The position numbers were made by a program, and so were the translations under genes. Under the pieces are notes generated by a model. That model was given only the letters and a program-made list of their open reading frames with translations, was not told the origin of the DNA and ran no database searches. DNA of 64,000 nt, taken from NCBI GenBank assembly GCA_964443845.1, contig CAYUFA010000005.1, forward strand, positions 11,111-75,110. The letters run 5' to 3'. The stretch comes from UBA9214 sp964443845 (GTDB lineage: Bacteria > Pseudomonadota > Gammaproteobacteria > UBA9214). Shown piece after piece: positions 26,108-35,002 of this stretch; position 1 is the first letter of the stretch, and the number at the start of each line of letters is the position of its first letter.

Positions 26108-26632
26108 CTAGCGGATCTCCTCGATCGAGTATTTCTTCTCCGGCACGACCGGGGTGATCAGGGCATAGCCCTGCAGCTGCCAGTGGGCCAGTTCGGTGAT
26201 GGCGGAGGGCACCACTTCAACGAAATCCTGGAAATCGGTGGTGGTATAGCCGTAGTCCCGGGCAGCCAGTCCGCACACCTTGAACTGCACGCCGAGGGAG
26301 TCGTAGTAACGCATGCGCTGCACCGCGTCCCGGTACCTGGCCTCGTTCCTGCGGGCCAGGGTCACGATCTCGGTGCCGTGCACGACCACCTTGATGTCCA
26401 GCATTTCCGGGGCATAGCCATAGGGATCGTCCAGCAACGGGTTGATGAGTGCGCGGATCCAGTACAGCGCGCCGTTGATCTTCGCCGGGTCGTCCAGATA
26501 GAAATCAAACACCACCTGTTGTGGCGTGTAGGGTGTCTGCACCGCGTGGGAACCCGTCGGCGAACCGGCAGTGGCCGTACCCGGCAGCAACAGGACCGGC
26601 AGAACCAGCAGACACACCCGTAACCACACCAT
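26108..26632 (-). CDS. Exported DsrE/DsrF-like protein
   Basis: The 174-residue protein opens with a clear signal peptide (MVWLRVCLLVLPVLLLPGTATA). The mature part has the DsrE-like alpha/beta pattern: VVFDFYLDD near the start, LDIKVVVHGTEIVTLARRN, and VQFKVCGLAARDYGYTTTDF with a cysteine (VCG) at the usual DsrE position, then a long final strand-helix. Family members handle sulfur or bind sulfur carriers; function here is unknown. The open frame extends far upstream but only the 26632 start gives a signal peptide. No partner sulfur genes are nearby. Confidence 0.7.
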   Translation of the reverse strand: MVWLRVCLLVLPVLLLPGTATAGSPTGSHAVQTPYTPQQVVFDFYLDDPAKINGALYWIRALINPLLDDPYGYAPEMLDIKVVVHGTEIVTLARRNEARYRDAVQRMRYYDSLGVQFKVCGLAARDYGYTTTDFQDFVEVVPSAITELAHWQLQGYALITPVVPEKKYSIEEIR

Positions 26633-26954
26633 CGCGTTTCCCTCCCACTGCCGATGACACGCACCAGTATAGCGGACCCGGAGCCGGTGGCGGAGCCGCC
26701 CCGCGGGTGGCCATCCGGCAGCTGCCGAGGCACCCCCCCCGGATGCTGCACGCAGGCGCCGGACGCGAGGTTGTCCGTGGCGGCGCCCTGTTAAGACAGC
26801 GCTAAGGTTGCCTGCGGATACTGCCAGTGGACCAGCACGAGACTGGCTGCATGCACAGCGCGCAAGCCTGCACCACGTTTGCCGGCGGGGGCAGGGGCGC
26901 TGCTGGCCCCGGTCCGTTCCGACGCCGGCCTGCAGGCCGCAGGGAGGTGACGTT
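26633..26954. other. Gap before the decayed heme-oxygenase-like gene
   Basis: These 322 GC-rich bases show no coding pattern I can recognise on either strand. The last part has a strong AGGGAGGTGA ribosome site at 26941-26950 in front of the next gene. A GTTAAGACAGCGCTAAG stretch near 26790-26807 could be part of a promoter. Confidence 0.4.
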
Positions 26955-27597
26955 TTGGCTGAATTCTTTACCATGCTGCAGGCGGGCACCCGTAGCGCGC
27001 GTGAAGAATTCCTCGCGATTCCACAGCTCCGGCGCGGTATCCGCGGGGAAATCTCGCTGGCGACCTATGTTGCCTTCCTGGTACAGGCCTACCACCCTGT
27101 CCGCCATACCGTGCCGCTGCTGATGGCCTGCGGCAGCCGCATGGACACCCATCAGGAATGGCTGCGCGAGGCGCTCGCTCGGTATATCCACGAGGAACGC
27201 GGGCACCAGGAGTGGATCCTGCACGATATCCGTGTCTGTGGCACCGACCCGCCACGGAATACCGCAGCCGGCTACCGAAGTCATGGTGGCCTACGTCCGG
27301 GATACGGTGCAGCGCGGCAACCCGGTTGGCCTGTTCGGCATGATCTACGTGCTCGAGAGCACCAGTGTGCAACTGGCCATGCAGGCGGCGGGCGCCATCC
27401 GCGCGGCCCTCAGCCTGCCGTACAAGGCCTTCAGTTACCTGTCCTCGCACGGATCACCGGATATCGATCACGTGGATTTCTTCCGTTCGCTGATGAACCG
27501 CATCGGCGGCCGGGGCGATCGCCAGGCCAGTGCGCACATGGCCAACATGATGTACCGGCTGTACGGTGACGTATTCCGCCATCTTCCACTGGACTGA
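26955..27597 (+). pseudogene. Frameshifted heme-oxygenase-like (TenA/PqqC fold) diiron protein gene
   Basis: Two adjoining frames together encode one protein of the heme-oxygenase-like superfamily. The first frame, from TTG at 26955 behind AGGGAGGTGA, gives MAEFFTMLQAGTRSAREEF, a YHPVRHTVP histidine segment and the IHEERGHQEW metal-ligand motif, then goes out of frame near 27245-27270. The second frame continues with PATEVMVAYVRDTVQRGNPVG, GMIYVLESTSVQLA and ends FRHLPLD. Families of this type include TenA-like and iron-containing redox enzymes. The break could be a true mutation or a sequencing error; the following SDR gene is also broken, which favours true decay. Confidence 0.75.
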
Positions 27598-27619
27598 TAC
27601 GGGAAATGATTGTCAGGAC

Positions 27620-27976
27620 CTGCAGATCGCCGACACCGGCTGTATCCTGTTGTACTTCGGGTCGAGCTTCGGCGGCAGCGGGTTCAGCTGCGTCGCGCCA
27701 CGGGCCGTGCGCGGCGCGATCCATTCGCAACAGGGGTATGAGGTGGTCCGGACCGTCGGGATGAACCTGGAGGAACCGGGCGTGGTGGCGGGGCATATCC
27801 TGCAGGCGATGCGACGCCGGCGCGAAGAATGCTATATTGGCTTCCCCGAGTCGCTGTTCGTTCGCATCGATGCGTTGCTGTCCGGACCGGTGGATCGCGC
27901 CGTGCGGGGACAGTCCCGGGTGACAGCAATATGCCACGGCCGCCGGCAAGTTGACCGGCGCGCAGACACTCGCTGA
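27620..27976 (+). pseudogene. Short-chain dehydrogenase/reductase remnant
   Basis: About 119 codons resemble the second half of an SDR. CILLYFGSSFGGSGF looks like the conserved strand that ends in the catalytic serine loop, and it runs straight into VAPRAVRGAIHS, the segment after the active site. The intervening YxxxK catalytic region is missing, as is the whole N-terminal NAD-binding half. The tail EEPGVVAGHILQAMRRRREE with GFPESLFVRIDALLSGPVDR matches the C-terminus of a subgroup of SDRs often encoded beside heme-oxygenase-like proteins. It cannot make an active enzyme. Confidence 0.65.
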
Positions 27977-27989
27977 CCGGGCCCGGATC

Positions 27990-28649
27990 ATGCACATACT
28001 GCTCGTGGAAGACGACCTGTTGCTGGCCGACGGGCTGCAGAACGCGCTGCGCCGGGCCGGCTTTGCGGTCAACTACGTCACCAGCGGGCACCTCGCGCTG
28101 CAGGCCTGCCGGTTCGACGTGCCGGACATCGTGATCCTGGACCTCGGTCTGCCGGACATGGACGGACTGGACGTGCTCCGCCAGCTGCACCGCGCCGCGG
28201 GCCGGCCACTGGTGCTGGTACTGACGGCACGCGACACCACCGACGACAAGGTTACCGGTCTGGACCTTGGTGCCGATGACTACATGGCGAAACCGTTCGA
28301 GATGCCGGAACTGCTGGCCCGGCTGCGTGCCCTGGAGCGCAGGATCAGCAGCGCGCAGAGCAGCGAGCTCGTCGTCGGCGCCGTGCGGCTGGACATGAAC
28401 ACGCACGAGGTCAGCGTGGATGGCCGCCCGGTCGATCTGCCGCGGCGGGAATTCATGCTGCTCAAGACGCTGATGGAAAATCCCGGCCGCATCCAGTCCC
28501 GGCAGAGCCTGGAGGCCAGGCTGTACAGCTGGGGAGAGGAAATCAGCAGCAATTCGATCGAGGTGCATATTCACCACCTGCGTCGCAAGATCTCCGCCGA
28601 CTTCATCAGGACCATCCGCGGTGTCGGCTATACGGTCCGCAAACCGTGA
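27990..28649 (+). CDS. OmpR/PhoB-family response regulator
   Basis: DNA-binding response regulator of 219 residues. The receiver domain has the acidic pocket VEDD (7-10), the phospho-acceptor in ILDLGLPDMDG (aspartate about 51), LTARD and a conserved lysine in DYMAKPFE. The C-terminal winged helix has the LPRREFMLLKTLMEN and IEVHIHHLRRKI recognition region ending RTIRGVGYTVRKP. It overlaps the histidine kinase start by four bases, so both are made together. The likely target is the following metal-handling operon, inferred from position. Confidence 0.92.
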   Translation: MHILLVEDDLLLADGLQNALRRAGFAVNYVTSGHLALQACRFDVPDIVILDLGLPDMDGLDVLRQLHRAAGRPLVLVLTARDTTDDKVTGLDLGADDYMAKPFEMPELLARLRALERRISSAQSSELVVGAVRLDMNTHEVSVDGRPVDLPRREFMLLKTLMENPGRIQSRQSLEARLYSWGEEISSNSIEVHIHHLRRKISADFIRTIRGVGYTVRKP

Positions 28650-29959
28650 ACTCGATCCGGATCTTCCTGGTCGTCGTGCTGCTGGCAACGATCACTCTGA
28701 TCGTGTTCGTGTCCGCACTGCACGGATACCGCGCCAGTATGCAACAGGCCCAGCAGCTCTTTGACCTGAAACTCGCGGATGCAGCCCACCTGCTGGACGA
28801 TGCCGGTCACGACTACCCGGGTGGCGTGGAACCGTCCACGCACCAGTTCGGGTTCCAGGTCTGGGAGAATGGCGTGCTGCAGCAGCGTTCCGCCAATGTA
28901 CCCGACACCCCGCTCAGTCCTTTCCGGACCGGCTACGAATACAGCAATTTCGACAGGTACCGCTGGCGCACCTACGCCTGGAAGGTGCCGGGACGGGAAC
29001 GCTGGATCATGACCACCGAGCGCGAGGACCGGCGCCTGGCACTGGGCGAGGGCATCATCCTCAAATCCGTCCTGCCGGTGGTCGTCAGCCTGCCCGTGAC
29101 CGGGCTGCTGACCTGGCTGATCGTCGGCTATGGACTGTCACCCCTGCGCCAGCTCGCCCGGCGCCTGCACAACAAGCGTGCATCCGACCTCGGCGCGTTG
29201 CCGCTCGAGCGGCAACCGCGAGAACTGCGCCGGCTGATCCACTCGATCAATGACCTGCTGCGGCGGCTGGAGGCCTCGTTCGAACGCGAGAAGCGCTTTG
29301 CGTCCGATGCCGCGCACGAACTGCGCACCCCGATCAGCGTGCTGAAGGTGCACCTGCACAACCTGGCACAGGACCTGCCGCCGGATCACCACGACCTGCA
29401 GATGCTCACGCAGGCCACGGAACGGATGGGCAAGGTGGTCGAACAGGTGCTGGCGCTGAACCGCATCACGCCGGGCCAGTACCAGGCGCGCTTCCACCGC
29501 TTCGACCTGCATGAGCTGGTGCAGCAGTGCATCGCCGATCATTACTCGCTGTTCGATACCCGCAACCAGGTGGTCGCGCTGGAAGGCGGTCCGGCCGTGC
29601 TGGATGGCGACAGTTTTGCCCTGCTGACACTGACGCACAACCTGCTGGAAAATGCCAGCAAGTACACCCCGGAGGGTGGCGACATCCAGGTGCGGGTGGA
29701 ATGCGATGACAGCGCTGTGCAGCTGGTCGTGGAGGACTCGGGCCCGGGAATCCCCGAGCAACAGCAGCAGCGTATCTTCGACCGCTTCTACCGGCTGGGC
29801 GGCGATCAGCATGATTCCGGCGTGCTGGGATGCGGGCTGGGCCTGTCGATCGTGCGCCAGATCGCCGCACTGCACCAGGCCAGCGTGACGCTGGCGCGCT
29901 CCGGGTTTCCCACGGGATTGCGCGTGACGGTCCGCTTTCCGCAGCAGCGCCAGGCCTGA
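28646..29959 (+). CDS. Membrane sensor histidine kinase (QseC/PmrB-like)
   Basis: The 437-residue kinase has an N-terminal helix (about 5-27), a periplasmic domain of about 115 residues, a second helix (about 137-160) and a HAMP-like linker. The phospho-acceptor box is SDAAHELRTPISVLKVHLHN (about residues 218-237), followed by the N box NLLENASKYTP, the G1 box DSGPGIPE and the G2 box GCGLGLSIV. The sensory domain has few histidines or cysteines, so the signal cannot be read off. The partner regulator lies immediately upstream; the metal genes start 25 bases after its stop. Confidence 0.92.
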   Translation: MNSIRIFLVVVLLATITLIVFVSALHGYRASMQQAQQLFDLKLADAAHLLDDAGHDYPGGVEPSTHQFGFQVWENGVLQQRSANVPDTPLSPFRTGYEYSNFDRYRWRTYAWKVPGRERWIMTTEREDRRLALGEGIILKSVLPVVVSLPVTGLLTWLIVGYGLSPLRQLARRLHNKRASDLGALPLERQPRELRRLIHSINDLLRRLEASFEREKRFASDAAHELRTPISVLKVHLHNLAQDLPPDHHDLQMLTQATERMGKVVEQVLALNRITPGQYQARFHRFDLHELVQQCIADHYSLFDTRNQVVALEGGPAVLDGDSFALLTLTHNLLENASKYTPEGGDIQVRVECDDSAVQLVVEDSGPGIPEQQQQRIFDRFYRLGGDQHDSGVLGCGLGLSIVRQIAALHQASVTLARSGFPTGLRVTVRFPQQRQA

Positions 29960-29984
29960 TCATGCAGCCACAGGAGAGAGTGCC

Positions 29985-30329
29985 ATGAAGCCGCGCAACC
30001 TGTGCCTGCTGCGTGCCCTGTTGCCCGTGCTTGGCTGCCTGGCCGCTGCACCGGTGCTGGCGGACAGACCGGTGGTCCGGCTCGATATCCGCAATCACCT
30101 GTTCTGGCCGGCGGAGATCAGTGTCCCGGCCAATACGCGCATCCGGCTGGAGGTCACCAACCACGACCCGACACCGGAGGAATTCGAGAGTTACGAACTC
30201 AATCGCGAAAAGGTCATCATGGGCAACCATCCCGGCATCCTCTTCATCGGACCGCTGGCGCCCGGCGAGTACCCGTTTTTCGGTGAATTCCACCCCAAGA
30301 GCGCACAGGGCAGGGTGATCGCCAGATGA
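29985..30329 (+). CDS. Periplasmic cupredoxin-domain protein
   Basis: The 114-residue protein has a signal peptide (ALLPVLGCLAAAPVLADRP) and one cupredoxin-like domain of the EfeO type: IRNHLFWPAEISVPANTRIRL, LEVTNHDPTPEEFESYELN, then PGEYPFFGEFHPKSAQG. The usual copper ligands are partly altered (a Phe-Phe-Gly loop and one late histidine), so it may bind Cu or Fe differently or not at all. It directly precedes an FTR1-type permease, as in EfeUO- and P19/FTR-like iron systems. Metal oxidation or delivery to the permease is the likely role, inferred. Confidence 0.8.
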   Translation: MKPRNLCLLRALLPVLGCLAAAPVLADRPVVRLDIRNHLFWPAEISVPANTRIRLEVTNHDPTPEEFESYELNREKVIMGNHPGILFIGPLAPGEYPFFGEFHPKSAQGRVIAR

Positions 30330-30339
30330 GGCCCGCTGC

Positions 30340-31134
30340 ATGCTGCTGACCGCCGTGATCATCGTGCTGCGCGAGGTGCTGGAGGCCGCGCTCCTGATCA
30401 GCATCCTGGCGGCGCTGTCCGGTGCGCTGGGCATCCGCCGCTACTGGATCGGCGGGGCACTGGCCGCCGGCCTGGCCGGCGCGATCGTGATTGCCGGCTC
30501 CCTCGACACCATCACGGCGTGGCTGGACGGTGCCGGGCAGGAGGTGCTCAATGCCGCCATGCAGGCGCTGATCTACCTGCTGCTGGGCATGTTCATCTGC
30601 CTGCTGATCCTGCGCGGCCGCGCGCGCACGCAGAGCGGGATCGGCATGAAGCTCATCATGACCGCCGCCGTGGGTCTGGCGACCGCGCGCGAAGGCAGCG
30701 AGATACTGATCTATGCGTCCGGGTTTGTGATGAATCTGCCGCAGCTGATGAGCGTGCTGATCGGTACGAGCATCGGTGCCGGCATCGGCATCAGCGCGGG
30801 AGCGCTGCTGTACTACCTGCTGGTGTCCCTGAACGATCGCTGGTCACGCCGGGTCGGGGCCGGGCTGCTCGTCCTGGTCGCCGCCGGGCTGCTTTCGCAG
30901 GCGACCCTGTTGCTCACCCAGGCCGACTGGCTGCCGGCCGGCCTGCCGCTCTGGGACAGTTCCGCGCTGATCGCGGAGCGCTCTGTCACCGGGCAGTTGC
31001 TGTATGCCATGATCGGCTACGAGGCCACGCCGGATGCCTTCCAGGCGGCCGGTTATTTCGGGGGAGGAATCCTGTTGCTGTGCGCAGCCCTGATTGCCGT
31101 CCGCTACCGCCGGCGCGCCGGGGATCACCCGTGA
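30340..31134 (+). CDS. FTR1-family metal (iron) permease
   Basis: Seven-helix inner-membrane permease of 264 residues. FTR1 proteins carry two REGLE-type motifs; here the first is REVLEAAL (residues 11-18) and the second AREGSEILIY (116-125). Glutamates are kept in both, while the first motif has Val in place of Gly. It starts 10 bases after the cupredoxin gene and its stop overlaps the start of the next gene. Members import oxidised iron, usually with a periplasmic oxidase or carrier. Ferric iron is the default substrate guess; another metal is possible. Confidence 0.85.
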   Translation: MLLTAVIIVLREVLEAALLISILAALSGALGIRRYWIGGALAAGLAGAIVIAGSLDTITAWLDGAGQEVLNAAMQALIYLLLGMFICLLILRGRARTQSGIGMKLIMTAAVGLATAREGSEILIYASGFVMNLPQLMSVLIGTSIGAGIGISAGALLYYLLVSLNDRWSRRVGAGLLVLVAAGLLSQATLLLTQADWLPAGLPLWDSSALIAERSVTGQLLYAMIGYEATPDAFQAAGYFGGGILLLCAALIAVRYRRRAGDHP

Positions 31135-31862
31135 CCGGGTGCGCCCGCCGTCTGCTCCGTCCGGTGCCGCTGGCCGGCTGTCTGTGCTGCCTCGCTGCCG
31201 GGACGGTACACGCCGACGGCTCCGGTATCGACAAGGTCTACCATCCCTATGTGCGGGCCATGGAACGGGAGGTCGAATTGCGCGCCTCGCTCGAGGACGG
31301 CAACAACGCCGTGTCCAGCGACCGCCAGACCTGGCGGCTGGGCTACGGACAGGCACTGGGCGAGCACTGGTTTGGCGAGCTGTACCTCAGCGCCGAGCGC
31401 AATGCCCGCCAGGGCCTGGCGCTCAGCAAGTACGAGGCGGAAGCGCTCTGGCAGATCACCGAGCAGGGGGAGTATCCGGTCGACGCGGGATTGCTGCTCG
31501 ATGTCGAGAGAAGCCGGGACGTCGACGTCACGGAAGTATCGGGCACGCTGTTGCTGGAACGGGACTGGGGGCGGTGGTCCGGCACGGCGAATGCACGTTT
31601 CATCTACGAATACGGCAGCAACATCGACAACGAACCCGAGCCTGCCATCGCGCTGCAGTTGCGCTTCCGCTACCGGATGGCATTCGAGCCGGCCGTGGAG
31701 TACTACAATGCCCAGGGCATCGTCGGCGTGGGGCCGGTGATGCTGGGCGATCTGCGCCTGGGCGCAGGCAGCCGCCTGCACTGGGAGGCCGGCGTGATCG
31801 AGGGGATCGGCAAGCAGACACCCAACAGCACGGTACGCCTGCTGCTGGAATACGAGTTCTAG
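31131..31862 (+). CDS. Secreted or outer-membrane beta-rich protein of unknown family
   Basis: I do not recognise a named family. GTG at 31131 overlaps the permease stop (GTGA). The 243-residue product has a signal peptide (LAGCLCCLAAGTVHADG), then many alternating polar/hydrophobic stretches such as RQTWRLGYGQALGEHWFGEL, LSGTAN-like strands and a terminal TVRLLLEYEF. Ending in an aromatic residue after a beta strand is typical of outer-membrane barrels. Translational coupling to FTR1 suggests it belongs to the metal system, perhaps as an outer-membrane component. Confidence 0.6.
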   Translation: MTGCARRLLRPVPLAGCLCCLAAGTVHADGSGIDKVYHPYVRAMEREVELRASLEDGNNAVSSDRQTWRLGYGQALGEHWFGELYLSAERNARQGLALSKYEAEALWQITEQGEYPVDAGLLLDVERSRDVDVTEVSGTLLLERDWGRWSGTANARFIYEYGSNIDNEPEPAIALQLRFRYRMAFEPAVEYYNAQGIVGVGPVMLGDLRLGAGSRLHWEAGVIEGIGKQTPNSTVRLLLEYEF

Positions 31863-31892
31863 CCGGCCGGCGGCGTGGCCCCGCGCGGGGTG

Positions 31893-33008
31893 TCAGTTGT
31901 GGAACTTGCCGGCCAGTGCGACCCGCTGCTCCCACGCCGCGCGCGCGATGCGTACGTCCTCCAGGAAGTAACCCAGCTCATCGAGACGTAACGCCTGCGG
32001 ACCGTCCACCAGCGCCTTGCCGGGATTGGGGTGGAAATCGACCAGTACCATGTTGGCGCCGGCAATCACGCCCTGCGCCGTGACGTGAAAGATGTCCATG
32101 ATCCCGTCGCTGCCGGCATCCCGTGATCCCACCGAGTGCGAGGGGTCGATGCAGACCGGCATGCGGGTAAGCCGGTGTACCACCGGGACGTGGGCAAAAT
32201 CGATGAAGTTGCGGTGCGGGTCTCCCATGTTGGTCTTCATGCCGCGCAGGCCGAACACCACGCGCCGGTTGCCTTCGCTGGCGAGGTACTCGGCCGCATT
32301 CAGCGATTCCTCCAGCGTGATGCCGAAGCCGCGCTTGAGCAGGACCGGGAATTCCTGCTCACGCCCGATGGACTTCAGCAACTCGAAGTTCTGGGTATTG
32401 CGGGTGCCGATCTGCAGCATGACGCCGGTCGGGTGGCCGGTCAGTTCCAGTGCCTCGTGGATCTCGCGCACGTGGGAGTCGTGCGTGACCTCCATCGCGA
32501 TCACCTTGATGTCGTACTTGCCGGCCAGTTCGAACACCCAGGGGAGGCAGGATTTGCCCAGGCCCTGGAAAGAATACGGGTTGGTGCGCGGCTTGTAGGC
32601 GCCCATGCGGGTGCATTGCTGGCCGTGTTCCCGGAGTGCCCGCATCATCATCTCGACGTGCTGCGGTGTGTCGACCGCGCACAGGCCGGCAAAGACGTTG
32701 AGACTGTCCTGCCCGAAGCGCACGCCCTTGTAGTCGAACCAGGTCGGACGCCGGTCGTCGTGGTGGCGGCCCAGTACCCGGTACTCTTCCGAGATGCGCA
32801 CCACCCGCTCCACGCATGGCAGGCTCGACATTTCCTCCACCGTCAGCGCGGCCGTGTCACCGACGAGGTAGATTTCGGTGAGCACCTGCTGGGTCCCCCG
32901 CTCGTCGTGCACGCGCGCCTGGATGTTGTGCAGGTTGTGCAGGAATTCCAGCAGCTGACGGTATTCCGGGCTGTCCTTGTCGGTATCCGGTTTCAGGATC
33001 AGGATCAT
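31893..33008 (-). CDS. 3-deoxy-7-phosphoheptulonate (DAHP) synthase
   Basis: First enzyme of the shikimate pathway, condensing phosphoenolpyruvate and erythrose-4-phosphate. The 371-residue protein has a short ferredoxin-like N-terminal regulatory domain (about residues 1-70), then the TIM barrel of the type I-beta / KDO8P-synthase-like branch: RMGAYKPRTNPYSFQGLG, LQIGTRNTQNFELLKSIG, PVLLKRGFGITLEE, and PVCIDPSHSVGSRD with metal-binding residues. Its N-terminal domain suggests feedback control, but the effector cannot be read. It lies alone, convergent with the metal operon. Confidence 0.9.
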   Translation of the reverse strand: MILILKPDTDKDSPEYRQLLEFLHNLHNIQARVHDERGTQQVLTEIYLVGDTAALTVEEMSSLPCVERVVRISEEYRVLGRHHDDRRPTWFDYKGVRFGQDSLNVFAGLCAVDTPQHVEMMMRALREHGQQCTRMGAYKPRTNPYSFQGLGKSCLPWVFELAGKYDIKVIAMEVTHDSHVREIHEALELTGHPTGVMLQIGTRNTQNFELLKSIGREQEFPVLLKRGFGITLEESLNAAEYLASEGNRRVVFGLRGMKTNMGDPHRNFIDFAHVPVVHRLTRMPVCIDPSHSVGSRDAGSDGIMDIFHVTAQGVIAGANMVLVDFHPNPGKALVDGPQALRLDELGYFLEDVRIARAAWEQRVALAGKFHN

Positions 33009-33055
33009 GGGCTGGTTCCCTGCTGTGGGGGCGTCGGGACGGCGGGCCGGCCGGT

Positions 33056-33946
33056 TCAGTCCCGGTACCGCCGGACCAGGTCGGCATAGGCATCGACCCG
33101 GCGATCGCGCAGGAAGGGCCAGCTGCGGCGCACCTGTTCAGTGCGATCCATGTCGATCTCAACCACCAGTGTGGTGGTGCTGTCCGTGTCCGCCTGGGCC
33201 AGGACCTCCCCCTGGGCGCCGCAGACCGCGCTGCTGCCCCAGAAGCGGATGCCACCGGTGCGTCCGGACGGGTCCGGTTCCAGTCCGGTACGGTTGCAGG
33301 TCAGCACCGGGAGTCCGTTGCTGATGGCGTGACTGCGCTGGATCGTGAGCCAGGCATCACGCTGACGGGCCTGTTCCACTACGGGGTCGGTGGTCTCCCA
33401 GCCGATCGCGGTCGGATACAGCAGCAGGTCGGCACCGGCGAGCGTCATGAGCCGGGCCGCTTCCGGATACCACTGGTCCCAGCAGACCAGCACGCCGAGC
33501 CTGCCGAGCGAGGTCGCAACCGGTTCGAAGCCCAGGTCACCGGGGGTGAAATAGAACTTCTCGTAGTAGGCGGGATCGTCCGGGATGTGCATTTTCCGGT
33601 AGCGCCCGGCGAGCGAGCCGTCCCGTTCCAGCACCACCGCGGTATTGTGGTACAGCCCGGCGGCACGCCGCTCGAACAGCGAGGCCACGATCACCACTTG
33701 CAGCTGCGCGGCCAGTTCGCCGAGCTGCCGGGTGGTGGGGCCGGGCACCGGTTCGGCGAGGTCGAAGCAGGCCGTGTCCTCGGTCTGGCAGAAATACCGG
33801 CTGCGATGCAGCTCCTGCAACAGCACCAGCTGCGCGCCGTCCGCCGCGGCCGTGCGGATGCCGTCCATGCTGGTTTTCAGGTTGCTTTCCAGGTCGTCCG
33901 AGCAGGCCTGCTGCACCAGTGCGACCCGGAGTGTCTGCGCGTTCAT
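33056..33946 (-). CDS. aguB: N-carbamoylputrescine amidase
   Basis: Nitrilase-superfamily hydrolase converting N-carbamoylputrescine to putrescine, CO2 and ammonia. The catalytic Glu45 (LLQELHRSRYF), Lys118 (YRKMHIPDD) and Cys155 (VCWDQWYPEA) are all present, and the 296-residue length is typical. The start at 33946 overlaps the aguA stop by four bases, so the two pathway enzymes are translationally coupled in the order aguA-aguB. It acts in the cytoplasm. Confidence 0.95.
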   Translation of the reverse strand: MNAQTLRVALVQQACSDDLESNLKTSMDGIRTAAADGAQLVLLQELHRSRYFCQTEDTACFDLAEPVPGPTTRQLGELAAQLQVVIVASLFERRAAGLYHNTAVVLERDGSLAGRYRKMHIPDDPAYYEKFYFTPGDLGFEPVATSLGRLGVLVCWDQWYPEAARLMTLAGADLLLYPTAIGWETTDPVVEQARQRDAWLTIQRSHAISNGLPVLTCNRTGLEPDPSGRTGGIRFWGSSAVCGAQGEVLAQADTDSTTTLVVEIDMDRTEQVRRSWPFLRDRRVDAYADLVRRYRD

Positions 33947-34989
33947 GGCCGTTCCGCGGTTGGCGCCGTCAGTACACCGGCGGGGAGCTGCATTGTAGCG
34001 CAATGCAGGCTGCCGTATTGCTCGATCAGGGGCCGGCAGCGCACTGCGACGATGGTGCGCGCCGGGAAGCAGCCGGCCAGTGCCCGTTGCGCGACTGCAT
34101 CGGCCGGATCGTCGTACACCGGCAGCAGCACGGCACCGTTGACGATGAGGAAATTGGCATAGCTGGCTGGCAGGCGCTGACCCTCCGCGTCGTACACCGG
34201 TGCCGGGATCGGCAACGGCACGAGACGGTAGGGAACGCCCGCGCGGGTACGGAAACCGCGCAGCTGCCGTTCCATGGCGGAGAGCGGGGCAAAGTGCCGG
34301 TCACCGGCATCGGTGCACTGGCTGTAGGCAATGGTCCCGGCGTCGCAGAAGCGCGCCAGCATGTCCACATGCGCGTCGGTATCGTCACCGGCCAGCTCGC
34401 CGTGCTCGATCCAGAGCACCCGCTCCACACCGAGTGTCTGCCGGAAGTGTGCCTCCAGTCCGGCCCTGCCCAGGCCCGGGTTCCGCGTCGGCGCCAGCAG
34501 GCAACGGCTGGTGGTGAGCAGCGTTCCGTCTCCGTCGACATCGATGCTGCCGCCCTCCAGGACCAGGGACTGACGCCGGCAGGGCAGGTCGCCGAACCAG
34601 CCGGCGCGGGCCAGACCGGCGGTCACCGCGTCGTCGAGGTTCGCGGCATACTTCCCGCCCCAGGCGTTGAAGGTATAGTCGAGCAGCTGCAGGTGGCCGC
34701 CGCGCTCCACGGTGAGCGGGCCGTAGTCACGGATCCAGGTGTCGTTGGTCGGGATGCAGGCGCAGTGGATGCGGGTGGTGTCGATCCCCGCGCTCGCCAG
34801 TCGCTGGCGGATGTGCGCGCGATGGCCGCTGTCGCGGGCCAGCACCAGCAGGGATTCCTGTGCACTGATGGCGCGCGCGATCTCCACATAGACCGGCTCG
34901 ATCACCGCCAGGCGCGACTGCCAGTCGCTGAACCGGTGCGGCCAGGTGAGGATGACCCCGGACTGGGGAGCGAATTCAGGGAGTAACAC
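33943..34989 (-). CDS. aguA: Agmatine deiminase
   Basis: Converts agmatine to N-carbamoylputrescine plus ammonia. The 348-residue protein has the family's TNDTWIRDYGP, FNAWGGKY, LVLEGGSIDVDGDGTLLTT, and EHGELAGDDTDAHVDM segments, and Cys330 in the C-terminal GSLHCATMQLP is the catalytic nucleophile. It is the first gene of the aguA-aguB pair for putrescine synthesis from arginine-derived agmatine. No arginine decarboxylase gene is in the window. Confidence 0.95.
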   Translation of the reverse strand: MLLPEFAPQSGVILTWPHRFSDWQSRLAVIEPVYVEIARAISAQESLLVLARDSGHRAHIRQRLASAGIDTTRIHCACIPTNDTWIRDYGPLTVERGGHLQLLDYTFNAWGGKYAANLDDAVTAGLARAGWFGDLPCRRQSLVLEGGSIDVDGDGTLLTTSRCLLAPTRNPGLGRAGLEAHFRQTLGVERVLWIEHGELAGDDTDAHVDMLARFCDAGTIAYSQCTDAGDRHFAPLSAMERQLRGFRTRAGVPYRLVPLPIPAPVYDAEGQRLPASYANFLIVNGAVLLPVYDDPADAVAQRALAGCFPARTIVAVRCRPLIEQYGSLHCATMQLPAGVLTAPTAERP

Positions 34990-35002
34990 GCGCCGGAATA
35001 TC

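Noticed and set aside
31879..31890. CCCCGCGCGGGG palindrome between the metal operon and DAHP synthase
   Set aside because: It is a short GC-only palindrome likely by chance at this base composition, with no T-run.
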